In this document: positions 1-8,996 of the stretch, one piece after another | How the letters are laid out: each line of letters starts with the position of its first letter | Numbering within the stretch: the first letter of the stretch is position 1 | Assembly (NCBI GenBank): GCA_027314025.1 | Contig: DAHVCP010000028.1 | Location: forward strand, 56,065 to 120,064 | Direction: 5' to 3' | DNA length: 64,000 nt | Source: Acidobacteriota bacterium | GTDB lineage: Bacteria > Acidobacteriota > Terriglobia > Terriglobales > SCQP01 | Notes under the pieces: generated by a model | What the model was told of the DNA's origin: nothing | Databases searched by the model: none | Seen by the model: the letters and a program-made list of their open reading frames with translations, nothing else | Translations under genes and position numbers: made by a program

Positions 1-47
1 ATTCCGCTTCCGGCGTTGCCCGCGACGGGGCACTTCCTCTCGCTCAT
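1..47 (-). CDS. katG: Catalase-peroxidase KatG, first 15 codons only
   Basis: Only the start of this gene lies in the window. An AGGAG ribosome binding site (about 55-59) precedes an ATG at 47-45, and the reading frame begins MSERKCPVAGNAGSG. The KCPV motif close to the N-terminus is typical of bacterial KatG, the haem enzyme that removes hydrogen peroxide and also has peroxidase activity. The gene is read in the same direction as oxyR just upstream, and OxyR is the classical activator of katG, which supports the call. The leader from the predicted promoter is about 130 nt. With 15 residues the family call rests on motif plus context. Confidence 0.7.
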   Translation of the reverse strand, partial: MSERKCPVAGNAGSG

Positions 48-185
48 CGTCGTCACTCCTTCGTGTTCCGCGTCACTGCAAAACGCCCCGCGGCATCTCG
101 CCTCGCGCCTTGCGCCGCGCGCCTGCTGGTCCTTGCCAAGCACCCACCAAGCACCTGCGGCGGCCGAACGGCTGGCGCATAGGTG

Positions 186-213
186 ATTCTAAACCGCGGT
201 AAGCGTTTGTCAA
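186..213 (-). promoter_or_regulatory. Sigma-70 type promoter for katG
   Basis: On the minus strand TTGACA (213-208) and TAGAAT (191-186) are separated by 16 bp, close to the sigma-70 consensus. Transcription would start near 179 and run into katG. The site lies directly after the oxyR stop codon. Confidence 0.6.
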
Positions 214-224
214 ATTGATGCAAA

Positions 225-239
225 CAATTACTTTGATTG
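225..239. promoter_or_regulatory. Candidate OxyR operator (CAAT-N7-ATTG dyad)
   Basis: A perfect 4-7-4 inverted repeat (CAAT at 225-228, ATTG at 236-239) lies immediately upstream of the katG -35 element. Its geometry resembles the ATAG-N7-CTAT half site of OxyR, although the bases differ. In addition, ATTGATG is directly repeated at 214-220 and 236-242, exactly 22 bp (two helical turns) apart. Binding by OxyR is inferred from position and geometry only. Confidence 0.4.
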
Positions 240-242
240 ATG

Positions 243-1166
243 TTAGCTATGACCACGCCGAGCAACCGCCCGCACGGACGCCGGAAGGGCATGGCGGATG
301 ACGCCGGCAAGACATTCGATGTCGGCGGTTTTGGGATAGGCCCTCCGCCAAACAAGGCCGATGCGTCGGCAGGCCCGCCCGGCGAGGGGCCGGATCTCCA
401 GGTGATGGTCCCGCCGGCCCCCGAGCGCCATCGCCGGCAGCAGCGTGCAGCCCATCCCGGCGGCCACCATATGGCGAATGGTCTCCAGGCTCGAGGCGCG
501 GAAGTCCGTGCCTGGTTCCCTGCCTGGCGCGTCGTCGAAGCCGCAGGCGGCAAGCGCCTGGTCACGCAGGCAATGGCCATCCGTCAGCAGGAGCAGGTGC
601 GCCTTGCGCAGGTCGGAGGTCCTGACCGCCTTGGCTTTGGCCAATGGGTGGCCGGCCGGGGCGGCGAAAAAGAACGGTTCGTCGAACAGCGGCAGGGTCT
701 CCAGACCCTCCGCCGCGAGCGGGAGGGCAACCAGCGCGGCATCAATCCTATGCGCCCCGAGCCGCCCCAGGAGATGGTCGGTCACGTCCTCATGAACGAT
801 CAGCCGCAGCTCGGAATAGGCGTCCCGAACGGCCGGCAGCAGCCACGGCAGCAGGTAGGGACTGAGTGTGGGGATGATGCCAAGATTGAGTGGACCACTC
901 AGCGGTCCGGATTTCCGCTGCGCGAGTTCGACGATGGCGTCGGATTCCGCCACCACCCGGCGCGCCATCGCGACGATCTGTTCGCCGATCGGCGTGATGT
1001 GTACCGCCTTGTTGGTGCGCTCGAACAGCGTGGCGTCCAAATACCGCTCCAACTTCCGGACCTGCGTGCTCAAGGTCGGCTGGCTGACATGGCAAATTTC
1101 GGCCGCGCGGCCAAAATGGCCATGCTCGGCAAGGGCGATTAGATAACGAAGCTCGCGAAGCGTCAT
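243..1166 (-). CDS. oxyR: OxyR, hydrogen peroxide-sensing LysR-family activator
   Basis: This is a LysR-type regulator with an N-terminal winged helix-turn-helix (about residues 1-60, containing CHVSQPTLS) and a two-lobed sensor domain. The segment GHCLRDQALAACG carries two cysteines nine residues apart. Counted from the ATG at 1166 they fall at 199 and 208, the same numbers as the redox pair of E. coli OxyR, so peroxide sensing by disulfide formation is expected. The start is debatable: an in-frame TTG at 1187 has a good AAGGGG ribosome binding site and would add seven residues. I chose the ATG because it matches family numbering. The gene is followed by katG in the same direction, its expected target. 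Confidence 0.93.
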   Translation of the reverse strand: MTLRELRYLIALAEHGHFGRAAEICHVSQPTLSTQVRKLERYLDATLFERTNKAVHITPIGEQIVAMARRVVAESDAIVELAQRKSGPLSGPLNLGIIPTLSPYLLPWLLPAVRDAYSELRLIVHEDVTDHLLGRLGAHRIDAALVALPLAAEGLETLPLFDEPFFFAAPAGHPLAKAKAVRTSDLRKAHLLLLTDGHCLRDQALAACGFDDAPGREPGTDFRASSLETIRHMVAAGMGCTLLPAMALGGRRDHHLEIRPLAGRACRRIGLVWRRAYPKTADIECLAGVIRHALPASVRAVARRGHS

Positions 1167-1187
1167 CCTTACAATAGTCAACCTCAA

Positions 1188-1985
1188 TCGTTCCCCTTGA
1201 GCAACGTGGCGCTCCCCAATTGCGGCCTTTTGGTAAAGAGGGGAGGGGACCAGAAAAAAGTTTCGCTAGGCCCCGGCGCCGCGGCATATCCCCCAGCGGG
1301 CGGCCGCGCAGCCCGCGGCGTCGGCTCCGCCGAACCGCTCGTCTGCTCGCCCTGCCGCCGCGGCTGCTCCCGCGCGCCCGGGCGGCCGGCCCGCCGCCAT
1401 GGGGCCGGACCCGCCATCCGCTTCCCGGCAAAGCGTCGGTTCCCCGGCGCAGGTTGCGCCTTCCGAAGCGGCGTCCGGCGCGCGCCTGCCAGCGAGACGC
1501 TCGCGGCGGGTTTGGCCCGCGCTCACGGCAACCTGGCGCCAGAACGCCAGTCGGCGCGGAATCCGGCATCGCCGCCATGCGCCGAACCCCGGGGGCGCGG
1601 CGCATGGTCTCCGGTACGTGACGGCGCGTCCCGGAGCGGGAGCCAAGCCGCGGCTCAGCATCCGGCGGACGTCCCAACCCGGGCGGCCGAGTTGCCCGCT
1701 CCGCCCCTGCCGCCCCTGCCGCCCCGGCTGCCGCCGCGTGGCCTTTCCATTCTCCAACCGCTATCAAGCTCACGTCCAAGCAGTCACGGGTTGCCCGCCG
1801 CTGCCCGGGGCCATGCATGGGCAGCGGATCTTCCCCCGTGCAACCGGCACAACGCCCGCAATGGTTCCGGCTTCTTAGCCTTCATGGGCCGAGCTCGGCG
1901 CAATCCCGCTGCTATCGGTGCAGCGTGGGTTTCCACCACCTCGCCACATCCCGCCGCAGGAAACCGCATCCGGACCGGCCGCCCG
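1188..1985. other. Long GC-rich intergenic region, no gene recognised
   Basis: About 800 bases without a convincing gene. Long open frames exist on both strands because stop codons are rare in GC-rich DNA, but their translations are Arg/Pro/Ala-rich and match no family I recognise. A short 9-bp tandem repeat of CCGCCCCTG type lies around 1700-1735. The region must contain the oxyR promoter at its left and the promoter of the YfiR operon at its right, but I could not assign either. Confidence 0.5.
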
Positions 1986-2516
1986 ATGCGAATACGATGG
2001 GCGCTGGCGCTCGCTTCCTTGCTGCTTGCCGGCCCGCTAGGGGCGCAACCCCAACCGACCAGGGCGGAGTTGAAAGCCGAATATCTATACCAGTTCGCCC
2101 ACTACCTCCACTGGCCCCATCCCTTGCCCGCCATGTTTACCATCTGCATGCTGGGCAACACCCCCTTCTGGCGCGTGCTGACCGGCGTGCTCGCGGATCA
2201 ACGCATCGACCGTCGCCCCGTGGTCGTTCGCCGCTTGCTTCGCCCGTCTCAGGCCGCCGGCTGCCAAATTGTGTTTGTCACCACCCCCGCGCCGCGGCAG
2301 ATGGCGGCCGCGCTTGCCCAACTCGATCAGGACCACGTGCTCACGGTCAGCGATCTCCAGGGCTTTTGCCATGAGGGCGGCGCAATTGAATTCCTCGTTC
2401 AGCACGACCGCCTTCGCTTCATCGTCAATTTGGGCGCGACTCGCACCGCCCAACTGCAGGTCAGTTCCGCCCTCTTATCGGTCGCCGCCCAGGTTCTGCC
2501 CGGGGGCGGCCCGTGA
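1986..2516 (+). CDS. YfiR-family periplasmic protein (DUF4154)
   Basis: The product is 176 residues with a signal peptide (about 1-21, ending in LGAQ). It has the family pattern: an aromatic stretch after an ELKAEYLYQF helix, then cysteines at 54, 93 and 128 in the contexts FTICMLG, AGCQIVFV and LQGFCHEGG. In Pseudomonas YfiR is a periplasmic repressor of the CHASE8 diguanylate cyclase YfiN and its activity depends on disulfides. Here the next gene, overlapping by 4 nt (GTGA), is a CHASE8 histidine kinase, so this protein probably controls that kinase from the periplasm. The start at 1986 is chosen because it opens the signal peptide; the much longer open frame upstream has no family character. 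Confidence 0.8.
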   Translation: MRIRWALALASLLLAGPLGAQPQPTRAELKAEYLYQFAHYLHWPHPLPAMFTICMLGNTPFWRVLTGVLADQRIDRRPVVVRRLLRPSQAAGCQIVFVTTPAPRQMAAALAQLDQDHVLTVSDLQGFCHEGGAIEFLVQHDRLRFIVNLGATRTAQLQVSSALLSVAAQVLPGGGP

Positions 2517-4015
2517 ACGCCCGGCCTGCTCGCCCCGGGCGTTCCCTCGCCCAGCGCCTCACCTGGCTGACCGTCCTCATCACCGGCGCCGCCCTGCTCG
2601 CCGCCTGCACCGCCTTCATCATCTACGACCGCGTCACCTACCGCGCCCTGCTCCTCCGTCATTTGGCCGTGCAGGCGCGCATCATTGGCGAAAACAGCAG
2701 GTCCGCCTTGGTTTTCAGCGACCCCGAGTCCGCGGCGAAAACGCTGGCCACCCTCGCCGCCTCCACCGACATCCGTGCCGCCGGCGTCTACGACCGCGCC
2801 GGCCGGCTCTTCGCCTTCTATCGCCGCGACGATGCCCTGCCCCTGCCCAGCCAAGCGCCGGCGACGCCTGCCTTCGGCCATCGCCACTGGACCCAGCACA
2901 ATCGCCTCATCCTCACGCGGGTGATCGTTTTCAACGGCGTCCCCGTCGGCAGCATTCTTATCCGTTCCGATCTTCGCCAATTAATGCAACGCGAGCGCCA
3001 TTATGTGGAGATCGCCGCGATCGTCTGGGCCGCGGCTCTGGCCGCCGCCTGGCTGTTTTCCGCCAGCGCGCGCCGCGCCTTCGTTCGCCCCATCGCCGCC
3101 TTGGCCGCGATCGCCGGACAAATCGCTCGCAGCGCCGATTACACCCTCCGCGCTCCGGACGTAACCAGCAGCGGGGAACTGGTGGAATTGGTCAACGCGT
3201 TCAACGCCATGGTCGCCGCGGTGCAAAGCCGGGACGCCGAATTGGCTCTGGCGCGGCAGCAGCTCGAACAGCGCGTCGCCGAGCGCACCGCGCAGCTGAC
3301 CGTCGCGAATCGCGAGCTGGAGGCCTTCTCCTACTCCGTCTCCCATGATCTCCGCGCCCCGCTGCGCGGAATTGACGGGTTCAGCCTGGCGCTGCTGGAG
3401 GATTACGGCGCCCAAATGGACGCCACCGCCCGCGGCTACCTCGAGCGCATCCGCGCCGCCACCCAACGCATGGGCATCCTGATTGATGACCTCTTGCAAC
3501 TGGCCCGCGTGTCCCGCACGGAGATGCGGACGGAGGATTGCGACCTCAGCGCTCTGGCCGAGAGCGTGATGGAGGACCTGCGCCGCTCCGCGCCGCGGCG
3601 CGCCGCCGAAATCACCATCGAACCCGGCCTGCGCGCTTGGGCCGACCCCACCCTCCTCCGCGTGGTGCTGGAAAATCTGCTGGGCAACGCTTGGAAGTTC
3701 ACCGCGAAGCGCGCCGTCACCCAAATCGCCCTGCGGCGCCAAGACTCCTCGGGCGCGCCGGTATTCTCCGTGGCCGACAATGGCGCCGGCTTCGACCCCG
3801 CGCACGCTGGCCAGTTGTTTTCTCCGTTTCAGCGCCTGCACCCAGCGTCGGAATTCCCCGGCACCGGCATTGGCCTGGCCACGGTGCAGCGCATTTTGCA
3901 GCGCCATGGCGGCCGCGCTTGGGCCGATGCCCAGCCCGGTCAGGGAGCAACCTTCTACTTCACCCTGCTCCCGCCGCCGGCGGAGGGCGCCGATCCCCCT
4001 CCCCAGGACGCCTAA
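2513..4015 (+). CDS. Membrane sensor histidine kinase with CHASE8 domain
   Basis: The product is 500 residues. The order is: transmembrane helix about 17-38, periplasmic CHASE8-like sensor about 45-160, second helix about 166-186, HAMP linker about 187-240, coiled coil, HisKA domain with phospho-accepting His278 (SVSHDLRAPLRG), and a HATPase domain with N-box (LENLLGNAWKFT) and G-boxes (DNGAGF, GTGIGLA). The H-box is of the phytochrome/bacteriophytochrome-like subclass. The GTG start overlaps the stop of the YfiR-type gene, so the two are translationally coupled. The kinase most likely phosphorylates the receiver protein encoded next. The C-terminus has a short Pro-rich tail. Confidence 0.85.
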   Translation: MNARPARPGRSLAQRLTWLTVLITGAALLAACTAFIIYDRVTYRALLLRHLAVQARIIGENSRSALVFSDPESAAKTLATLAASTDIRAAGVYDRAGRLFAFYRRDDALPLPSQAPATPAFGHRHWTQHNRLILTRVIVFNGVPVGSILIRSDLRQLMQRERHYVEIAAIVWAAALAAAWLFSASARRAFVRPIAALAAIAGQIARSADYTLRAPDVTSSGELVELVNAFNAMVAAVQSRDAELALARQQLEQRVAERTAQLTVANRELEAFSYSVSHDLRAPLRGIDGFSLALLEDYGAQMDATARGYLERIRAATQRMGILIDDLLQLARVSRTEMRTEDCDLSALAESVMEDLRRSAPRRAAEITIEPGLRAWADPTLLRVVLENLLGNAWKFTAKRAVTQIALRRQDSSGAPVFSVADNGAGFDPAHAGQLFSPFQRLHPASEFPGTGIGLATVQRILQRHGGRAWADAQPGQGATFYFTLLPPPAEGADPPPQDA

Positions 4016-4067
4016 CGATTTCAGCTCAGGCCACGGTCCAGCCACGGCAAAGCATCCAACTGGATTG

Positions 4068-4547
4068 ATGGCCAAAAAGACCATTTTGCTGGTGGAGGAC
4101 AATCCCGACGACCGCGACCTCACCGTGCGTGCGCTCAAACGCCACCAATTGGGCGAAGACCTGGTCCTGGCCACCGACGGCGTGGAGGCGCTGGATTATC
4201 TCTTCGGGGAAGGCAGCTACGCCGGTCGCGACGCCAGTGTGTGCCCGCAGGTCGTGCTCCTGGACCTCAAGCTGCCCAAACTGAGCGGACTCGAGGTGTT
4301 GCAGCGCCTCCGCGCCGATCCCCGCACCCGCCTGCTTCCGGTGGTCATCCTCACCACTTCCAACGAGGAGAAAGACCGCCTCCAGGGCTACCACCTTGGC
4401 GCCAATAGCTTCGTTCGCAAACCGGTGGATTTTGAAAAGTTCAGCGATGCGGTGCGCGAACTCGGCCTCTATTGGCTGGTGCGCAATGAGCCGCCGCCCC
4501 CTTGCAAATCGGACGGTCCCGGAGCCCACGGCCCCGGCACGCAGTAA
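4068..4547 (+). CDS. Receiver-only response regulator, Rcp1-like
   Basis: A 159-residue protein consisting of one receiver domain. The acidic pocket is Glu10-Asp11, the phosphorylation site is Asp66 (VVLLDLKLP), and the conserved Thr and Lys are in LTTSN and FVRKP. There is no output domain. The long loop before Asp66 is typical of Rcp1-type partners of phytochrome-like kinases. It starts 52 nt after the kinase gene on the same strand, so it is the probable phosphotransfer partner. The tail after the domain is Pro/Gly-rich. Its downstream target cannot be seen here. Confidence 0.85.
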   Translation: MAKKTILLVEDNPDDRDLTVRALKRHQLGEDLVLATDGVEALDYLFGEGSYAGRDASVCPQVVLLDLKLPKLSGLEVLQRLRADPRTRLLPVVILTTSNEEKDRLQGYHLGANSFVRKPVDFEKFSDAVRELGLYWLVRNEPPPPCKSDGPGAHGPGTQ

Positions 4548-4574
4548 TCGGATTTAACCCCCAAGCCGCTGCTC

Positions 4575-4599
4575 TGGCCCGGCCCCATCCGCCGGGCCA
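4575..4599. terminator. Stem-loop between convergent genes
   Basis: A perfect 8-bp inverted repeat (TGGCCCGG / CCGGGCCA) with a 9-nt loop lies between the response regulator and guaA, which converge. It has no T-tract, so termination is inferred from position and stem stability. Confidence 0.4.
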
Positions 4600-4623
4600 T
4601 GGCCCGTCACAACCACGGCCCCG

Positions 4624-6237
4624 CTATTCCCACTCGATCGTGCCCGGCGGCTTGGATGTGATGTCGTACACCACCCGGTTCAGCCCCGGCACCTCATTCA
4701 CGATCCGCGTCGAAATCGCCGCCAGCACCGCCGCCGGCAGCCGCGCCCAATCCGCCGTCATGCCGTCTTCCGATTGCACCGCGCGCAGCACGCAGGCATG
4801 CCCATACGTGCGCTGGTCCCCCATCACCCCCACCGTCCGCACCGGCAGCAGCACCATGAACGACTGCCACAGCTGCTCATACAGCCCTGCCCGCCGGATT
4901 TCCTCCAACGCAATGGCGTCGGCGGCTTGCAACAGCGCCACCCGTTCCGCCGTGACCTCGCCCAGAATCCGCACAGCCAGCCCCGGCCCGGGAAACGGCT
5001 GCCGTTGAATCAGCTCCGCGGGCACGCCCAAATCCGCCCCCACCCGCCGCACCTCGTCCTTGAACAAATCGCGCAGCGGCTCGATCAGCCTCAGCCGCAT
5101 CGCCGCCGGCAGCCCGCCGACATTGTGATGGCTCTTGATCGTTGCCGATGGCCCGTGGACCGAAACCGATTCGATCACATCCGGGTAGAGCGTCCCCTGC
5201 ACCAAATAATCCGCCTTGGCCCCGCCTGCCGCCAGCCGGTCCGCTTCCGCCTCGAACACCTCGATGAACAGGCGCCCGATGATCTTCCGCTTCTGCTCCG
5301 GGTCGGTCACCCCGGCCAATGCCGCCAGAAACTGTTGCGAGGCGTCCACCGCCACCAGCTTCAGCCCCAGCGCCTCCCGCAGCCGCGTCTGCACCTGGCT
5401 GAACTCGTTGCGCCGCAGCACCCCGTTGTTCACGAATACACAGGTCAGCCGGTCGCCGATCGCCCGATGGACCAAGGTCGCCGCAACCGTCGAATCCACC
5501 CCGCCGCTCAGCGCGCAAATCGCATGCCCGTTCTCCCCCACTGTTTCCCGAATCTGCGCCAGCTGGCGTTCCACGAACGCCCGCGGCGTCCACTCCGCCC
5601 GCAGCCCGCAGATGGCGAACAGGAAGCTTCCCAACAGCGCCGATCCGTTGGGCGTGTGCCGCACTTCGGGATGGAATTGCACGGCAAACAGCTTGCGGTG
5701 CGGGGCGGCGATCGCGGCGATCGCGCCGTCCCCGCCGTGGCCGGAGCGGGCGATGACCTGAAACCCCGGCGGCAGCTCCAGCGCCTCATCTCCGTGGCTC
5801 ATCCACACCGTCGCCTCGTCGCCCATGGCATCTAGCAGCGGCGAGGGCTCCAGTCGGCGCACGCGCGCCGCGCCATATTCCCGGTGATCCGCGTTCTTCA
5901 CCTTTCCGCCCAGCGACAGCACCATCAGTTGCAGCCCATAGCAAATCCCCAGCACCGGCACGTGCCCGGCGAAGACTTCCGGCGCGCAGCGCGGCGCATC
6001 GGCGTCGTACACCGAACTTGGCCCGCCGGAAAGGATGATTCCCGCCGGCCGCCGCGCCGCGATCTCCGCCCACGAAGCGCGGAACGGCAGAATTTCGCTG
6101 AACACGTCCTGCTCGCGCACTCGCCGGGCGATCAGCTGCGTGTACTGCCCGCCGAAATCCAGAATGACGATGCCGGACGGCGCGGCCGAAGTTTCCGGCT
6201 GGCGCTGAGGTCGGGGTTGGCTCTGCGACGGTTCCAT
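4624..6237 (-). CDS. guaA: GMP synthase (glutamine-hydrolysing)
   Basis: 537 residues. It converts XMP to GMP using ATP and glutamine. The N-terminal class I amidotransferase domain has nucleophile Cys99 (LGICYGLQ), His189 and Glu191 (QFHPEV). The ATP-pyrophosphatase domain has the P-loop SGGVDS at 244-249, and the dimerisation domain ends with the family signature PGTIEWE. Compared with E. coli there is an extra N-terminal tail of about 20 Pro/Gln/Ser-rich residues before [10 protein letters not shown], so a start closer to that motif is possible, but no better start codon is seen. It lies about 50 nt downstream of leuS on the same strand, so the two may be cotranscribed. Confidence 0.97.
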   Translation of the reverse strand: MEPSQSQPRPQRQPETSAAPSGIVILDFGGQYTQLIARRVREQDVFSEILPFRASWAEIAARRPAGIILSGGPSSVYDADAPRCAPEVFAGHVPVLGICYGLQLMVLSLGGKVKNADHREYGAARVRRLEPSPLLDAMGDEATVWMSHGDEALELPPGFQVIARSGHGGDGAIAAIAAPHRKLFAVQFHPEVRHTPNGSALLGSFLFAICGLRAEWTPRAFVERQLAQIRETVGENGHAICALSGGVDSTVAATLVHRAIGDRLTCVFVNNGVLRRNEFSQVQTRLREALGLKLVAVDASQQFLAALAGVTDPEQKRKIIGRLFIEVFEAEADRLAAGGAKADYLVQGTLYPDVIESVSVHGPSATIKSHHNVGGLPAAMRLRLIEPLRDLFKDEVRRVGADLGVPAELIQRQPFPGPGLAVRILGEVTAERVALLQAADAIALEEIRRAGLYEQLWQSFMVLLPVRTVGVMGDQRTYGHACVLRAVQSEDGMTADWARLPAAVLAAISTRIVNEVPGLNRVVYDITSKPPGTIEWE

Positions 6238-6291
6238 GATGTTTTCGCGGCTTGGGCAGCGGCGCTCCGAGGAAAAGGCGGCGGTCGGCGC

Positions 6292-8808
6292 TCAGACCAC
6301 CACGTTCACCAGCCGCCCGGGCACGACGACCACCTTCTTCGCCTGCCGCCCGCCAAGCGCCGCGGTCACCTTCTCGTCCGCCAGCGCCCGCCGGCGCAAT
6401 TCCTCCTCGCCGGCGGCCGCGGCGACGGTGAAGCGCGAGCGCGGCTTCCCGTTCAGCTGGATGACGATCTCAATTTCGTCCGCGCGGGCCAAATCCGCGT
6501 CCGCCTCCGGCCATGCCGCGGCGGCGATCTCGCCGGCCTGCCCCCATTCCCGCCACAATTCCTGCGCCAAAAACGGCGCAAACGGCGCCAGCATTTGCAC
6601 CAAAATGCGCAGCGCCGCCGCGAACGCCGCGGGCGAAACCCCGCCCGTTTCCAGTCCCGGCTCGCAGCCGTACAGCGCGTTGGTCAGCTCCATGCACAAG
6701 GCGATGGACGTATTGAAATGCCACCGCCCCTCGAAATCCTCCGTCACCCGCGCCAGCACTTGATGCGCCTGCCGCAGCAATGCCACGTCCCCCGGCGCCG
6801 TGCGCGGGCCGCCCGCCGCGCCGCCGCCGCGCATCAACTCCGCCCGCCGCGTCGCCAGCCGGTACACGCGCCCCAAGAAGCGGTGGATCCCCTCCACCCC
6901 TTGATCGTTCCAGTCGAAATCCTTTTCCGGCGGCGCCGCGAACAGCACGTACATCCGCGTCGCGTCGGCGCCGTATTTCTCGATCAGCGTCTCCGGGTCC
7001 ACCACGTTGCCCTTGGACTTGGACATCTTCGCGCCGCCGCGCGTGATCATCCCCTGCGTGAACAGCCGCCGCACCGGTTCGGCGAACTCCACCAGGCCCA
7101 AGTCCCGCATCACCCGCGTGAAGAACCGCATGTAGATCAAATGCAGGATGGCGTGCTCGATCCCGCCAATGTATTGATCCACCGGCAGCCATTGCGTCGC
7201 CACCGCCGGGTCGTACGGCGCCTGATCGTTATGCGCGTCCAAATAGCGATAGAAGTACCACGAGGAGTCCACGAACGTGTCCATCGTGTCCGTCTCCCGC
7301 CGCGCGGCCCCGCCGCATTCCGGGCACGTCGTGTTCACGAACTCCGCGCTGCTCGCCAGCGGCGACTGCCCTTCCCCGGTCAACGCGACCGCCTCCGGCA
7401 GCAGCACCGGCAGGTCCTCCTCCGGCACCGGAACCACGCCGCATTGCTCGCAGTAGACGATCGGGATCGGCGTTCCCCAGTACCGCTGCCGGGAGATTCC
7501 CCAGTCTTGCAGCCGGTAGGTCACCTTGGCGTTCCCAAAGCCCCGCCGCTCCGCCTCCGCCGTCATCCGGGCAATCGCCTCGCGATTCGCCAAACCGCTG
7601 AACCCGCCCGACGCGATCAGCCAGCCCTCGCCGCTAAACGCCTCCGCCAACTCCTCGGCGCGCGGCGCCGCATGCGCCGTCTCCGGCGCCACGGGATCAA
7701 TGACCTGCCGGAATGGAATCCGGTACTTGCGGCAAAACTCGAAATCCCGCTGGTCGTGCGCCGGCACCGCCATCACCGCCCCGGTGCCGTAGCCGGTCAG
7801 CACGAAATTCGCGGCCCACACCGGCAGCCGTTCGCCGTTGAACGGGTTGTGGGCATAAAGCCCGGTGAAGAAGCCTTCCTTGTTCGCGGCCGCTTCGGGA
7901 TCGAAGCCCGCCGCCCGCGCCGTGACCAGCGCCCGCGCCCGTTCCGCCTCCGCCGTGCCTAAATGCCGCGCCAAAAACGGATGTTCCGGCGCCAGCAAAA
8001 CCGCCGCCGCCCCGAAGATGGTGTCAATGCGCGTGGTGAACACGCGCAGCTCCTCGCCCAATTCCCCGCCCCTGCCGTCCAGCGCCGCGAAATCCACCTC
8101 CGCGCCTTCGCTCCGCCCGATCCAGTTGCGCTGCATGGCGCGCACCCGCTCCGGCCACTCCGGCAGCTCCTCCAGCCCCTGCAACAGCTCCTCGGCGTAA
8201 TGCGTGATGCGGAAATACCACTGGTCCAATTCCCGCCGCTCCACCGCCGTGTCCTCGTGCCGCCAGCAAACCCCGCCCGCGACCTGCTCGTTCGCCAGCA
8301 CCGTCGCGCACTTCGGGCACCAGTTCACCGTGCCTTTTTTGCGGAACGCCAATCCCCGCCGGTAGAACTGGAGAAAGAACCATTGGTTCCAGCGGTAGTA
8401 CTCCGGCAGACAGGTCGTCACCTCGCGGCTCCAGTCGTAGCTGAAACCGAAGCGCTGGTCCTGCCGCTTCATGTGCGCGATGTTGCCCAGCGTCCATTCC
8501 CGCGGATGCGTCCGGTTGCGGATCGCGGCGTTTTCCGCCGGCAGCCCGAAGGAGTCCCAGCCCATCGGGTGCATCACCTCGTAGCCCCGCATGCGCATGT
8601 ACCGCGCCAGCGCATCCCCAATGGCGTAGTTCCGCACATGCCCCATGTGCAGCGTGCCGCTGGGATACGGCAGCATCTCCAGCACGTAATACCGGCCCCG
8701 CGCCGCCTTCGCCGCCGGCTTCGCCCCCCACTCCCGCCCGGCCCACAACTCCGCCCATCGCGATTCAAATTCCTCCGGGCGGTAGTCCTTTTCGCGCGTC
8801 TCGTTCAT
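6292..8808 (-). CDS. leuS: Leucyl-tRNA synthetase
   Basis: 838 residues, a class I synthetase. The HIGH-type motif is HMGH at 54-57 (after YPSGTL) and the KMSKS loop is at 594-598. Zinc-ribbon cysteine pairs are visible near the amino-acid binding region (WCPKC) and in the CP1 editing region (CEQC, CPEC), together with the editing signature TGYGTGAVMAVPAHDQRD. The start was placed at the ATG beginning MNETREKDY because family members start just before the WxxxWE-like helix; the open frame extends further upstream without family similarity. The next gene downstream is guaA, 54 nt away. Confidence 0.97.
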   Translation of the reverse strand: MNETREKDYRPEEFESRWAELWAGREWGAKPAAKAARGRYYVLEMLPYPSGTLHMGHVRNYAIGDALARYMRMRGYEVMHPMGWDSFGLPAENAAIRNRTHPREWTLGNIAHMKRQDQRFGFSYDWSREVTTCLPEYYRWNQWFFLQFYRRGLAFRKKGTVNWCPKCATVLANEQVAGGVCWRHEDTAVERRELDQWYFRITHYAEELLQGLEELPEWPERVRAMQRNWIGRSEGAEVDFAALDGRGGELGEELRVFTTRIDTIFGAAAVLLAPEHPFLARHLGTAEAERARALVTARAAGFDPEAAANKEGFFTGLYAHNPFNGERLPVWAANFVLTGYGTGAVMAVPAHDQRDFEFCRKYRIPFRQVIDPVAPETAHAAPRAEELAEAFSGEGWLIASGGFSGLANREAIARMTAEAERRGFGNAKVTYRLQDWGISRQRYWGTPIPIVYCEQCGVVPVPEEDLPVLLPEAVALTGEGQSPLASSAEFVNTTCPECGGAARRETDTMDTFVDSSWYFYRYLDAHNDQAPYDPAVATQWLPVDQYIGGIEHAILHLIYMRFFTRVMRDLGLVEFAEPVRRLFTQGMITRGGAKMSKSKGNVVDPETLIEKYGADATRMYVLFAAPPEKDFDWNDQGVEGIHRFLGRVYRLATRRAELMRGGGAAGGPRTAPGDVALLRQAHQVLARVTEDFEGRWHFNTSIALCMELTNALYGCEPGLETGGVSPAAFAAALRILVQMLAPFAPFLAQELWREWGQAGEIAAAAWPEADADLARADEIEIVIQLNGKPRSRFTVAAAAGEEELRRRALADEKVTAALGGRQAKKVVVVPGRLVNVVV

Positions 8809-8996
8809 AGGCCGGGAAATCCCTATAATCGCACGGCGGCGAAGAGCCGGCGTCAGCGGCATCCTGCCAGCCCAGGGCTGCCGCCAGCGACCTAACGCGG
8901 GACAGCCCTCTCGGCTGCGATGGGCCGCGCCGCAACGTATCGCCTGCTGGCGTGGAACGGGCCTCAGCCCGCCGCGCCCCGCCTCTGTGAAGGTTG

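Noticed and set aside
1197..1985. Long open frame upstream of and in frame with the YfiR-type gene
   Set aside because: Arg/Pro/Ala-rich translation with no family likeness; the secretion signal begins only at 1986, so the upstream part is an artefact of high GC.
5884..7962. 692-codon open frame antisense to guaA and leuS
   Set aside because: His/Arg/Pro-rich shadow of two well supported synthetase genes in another frame.
8824..8829. Plus-strand TATAAT in the leuS upstream region
   Set aside because: It points away from leuS and no plus-strand gene lies downstream.
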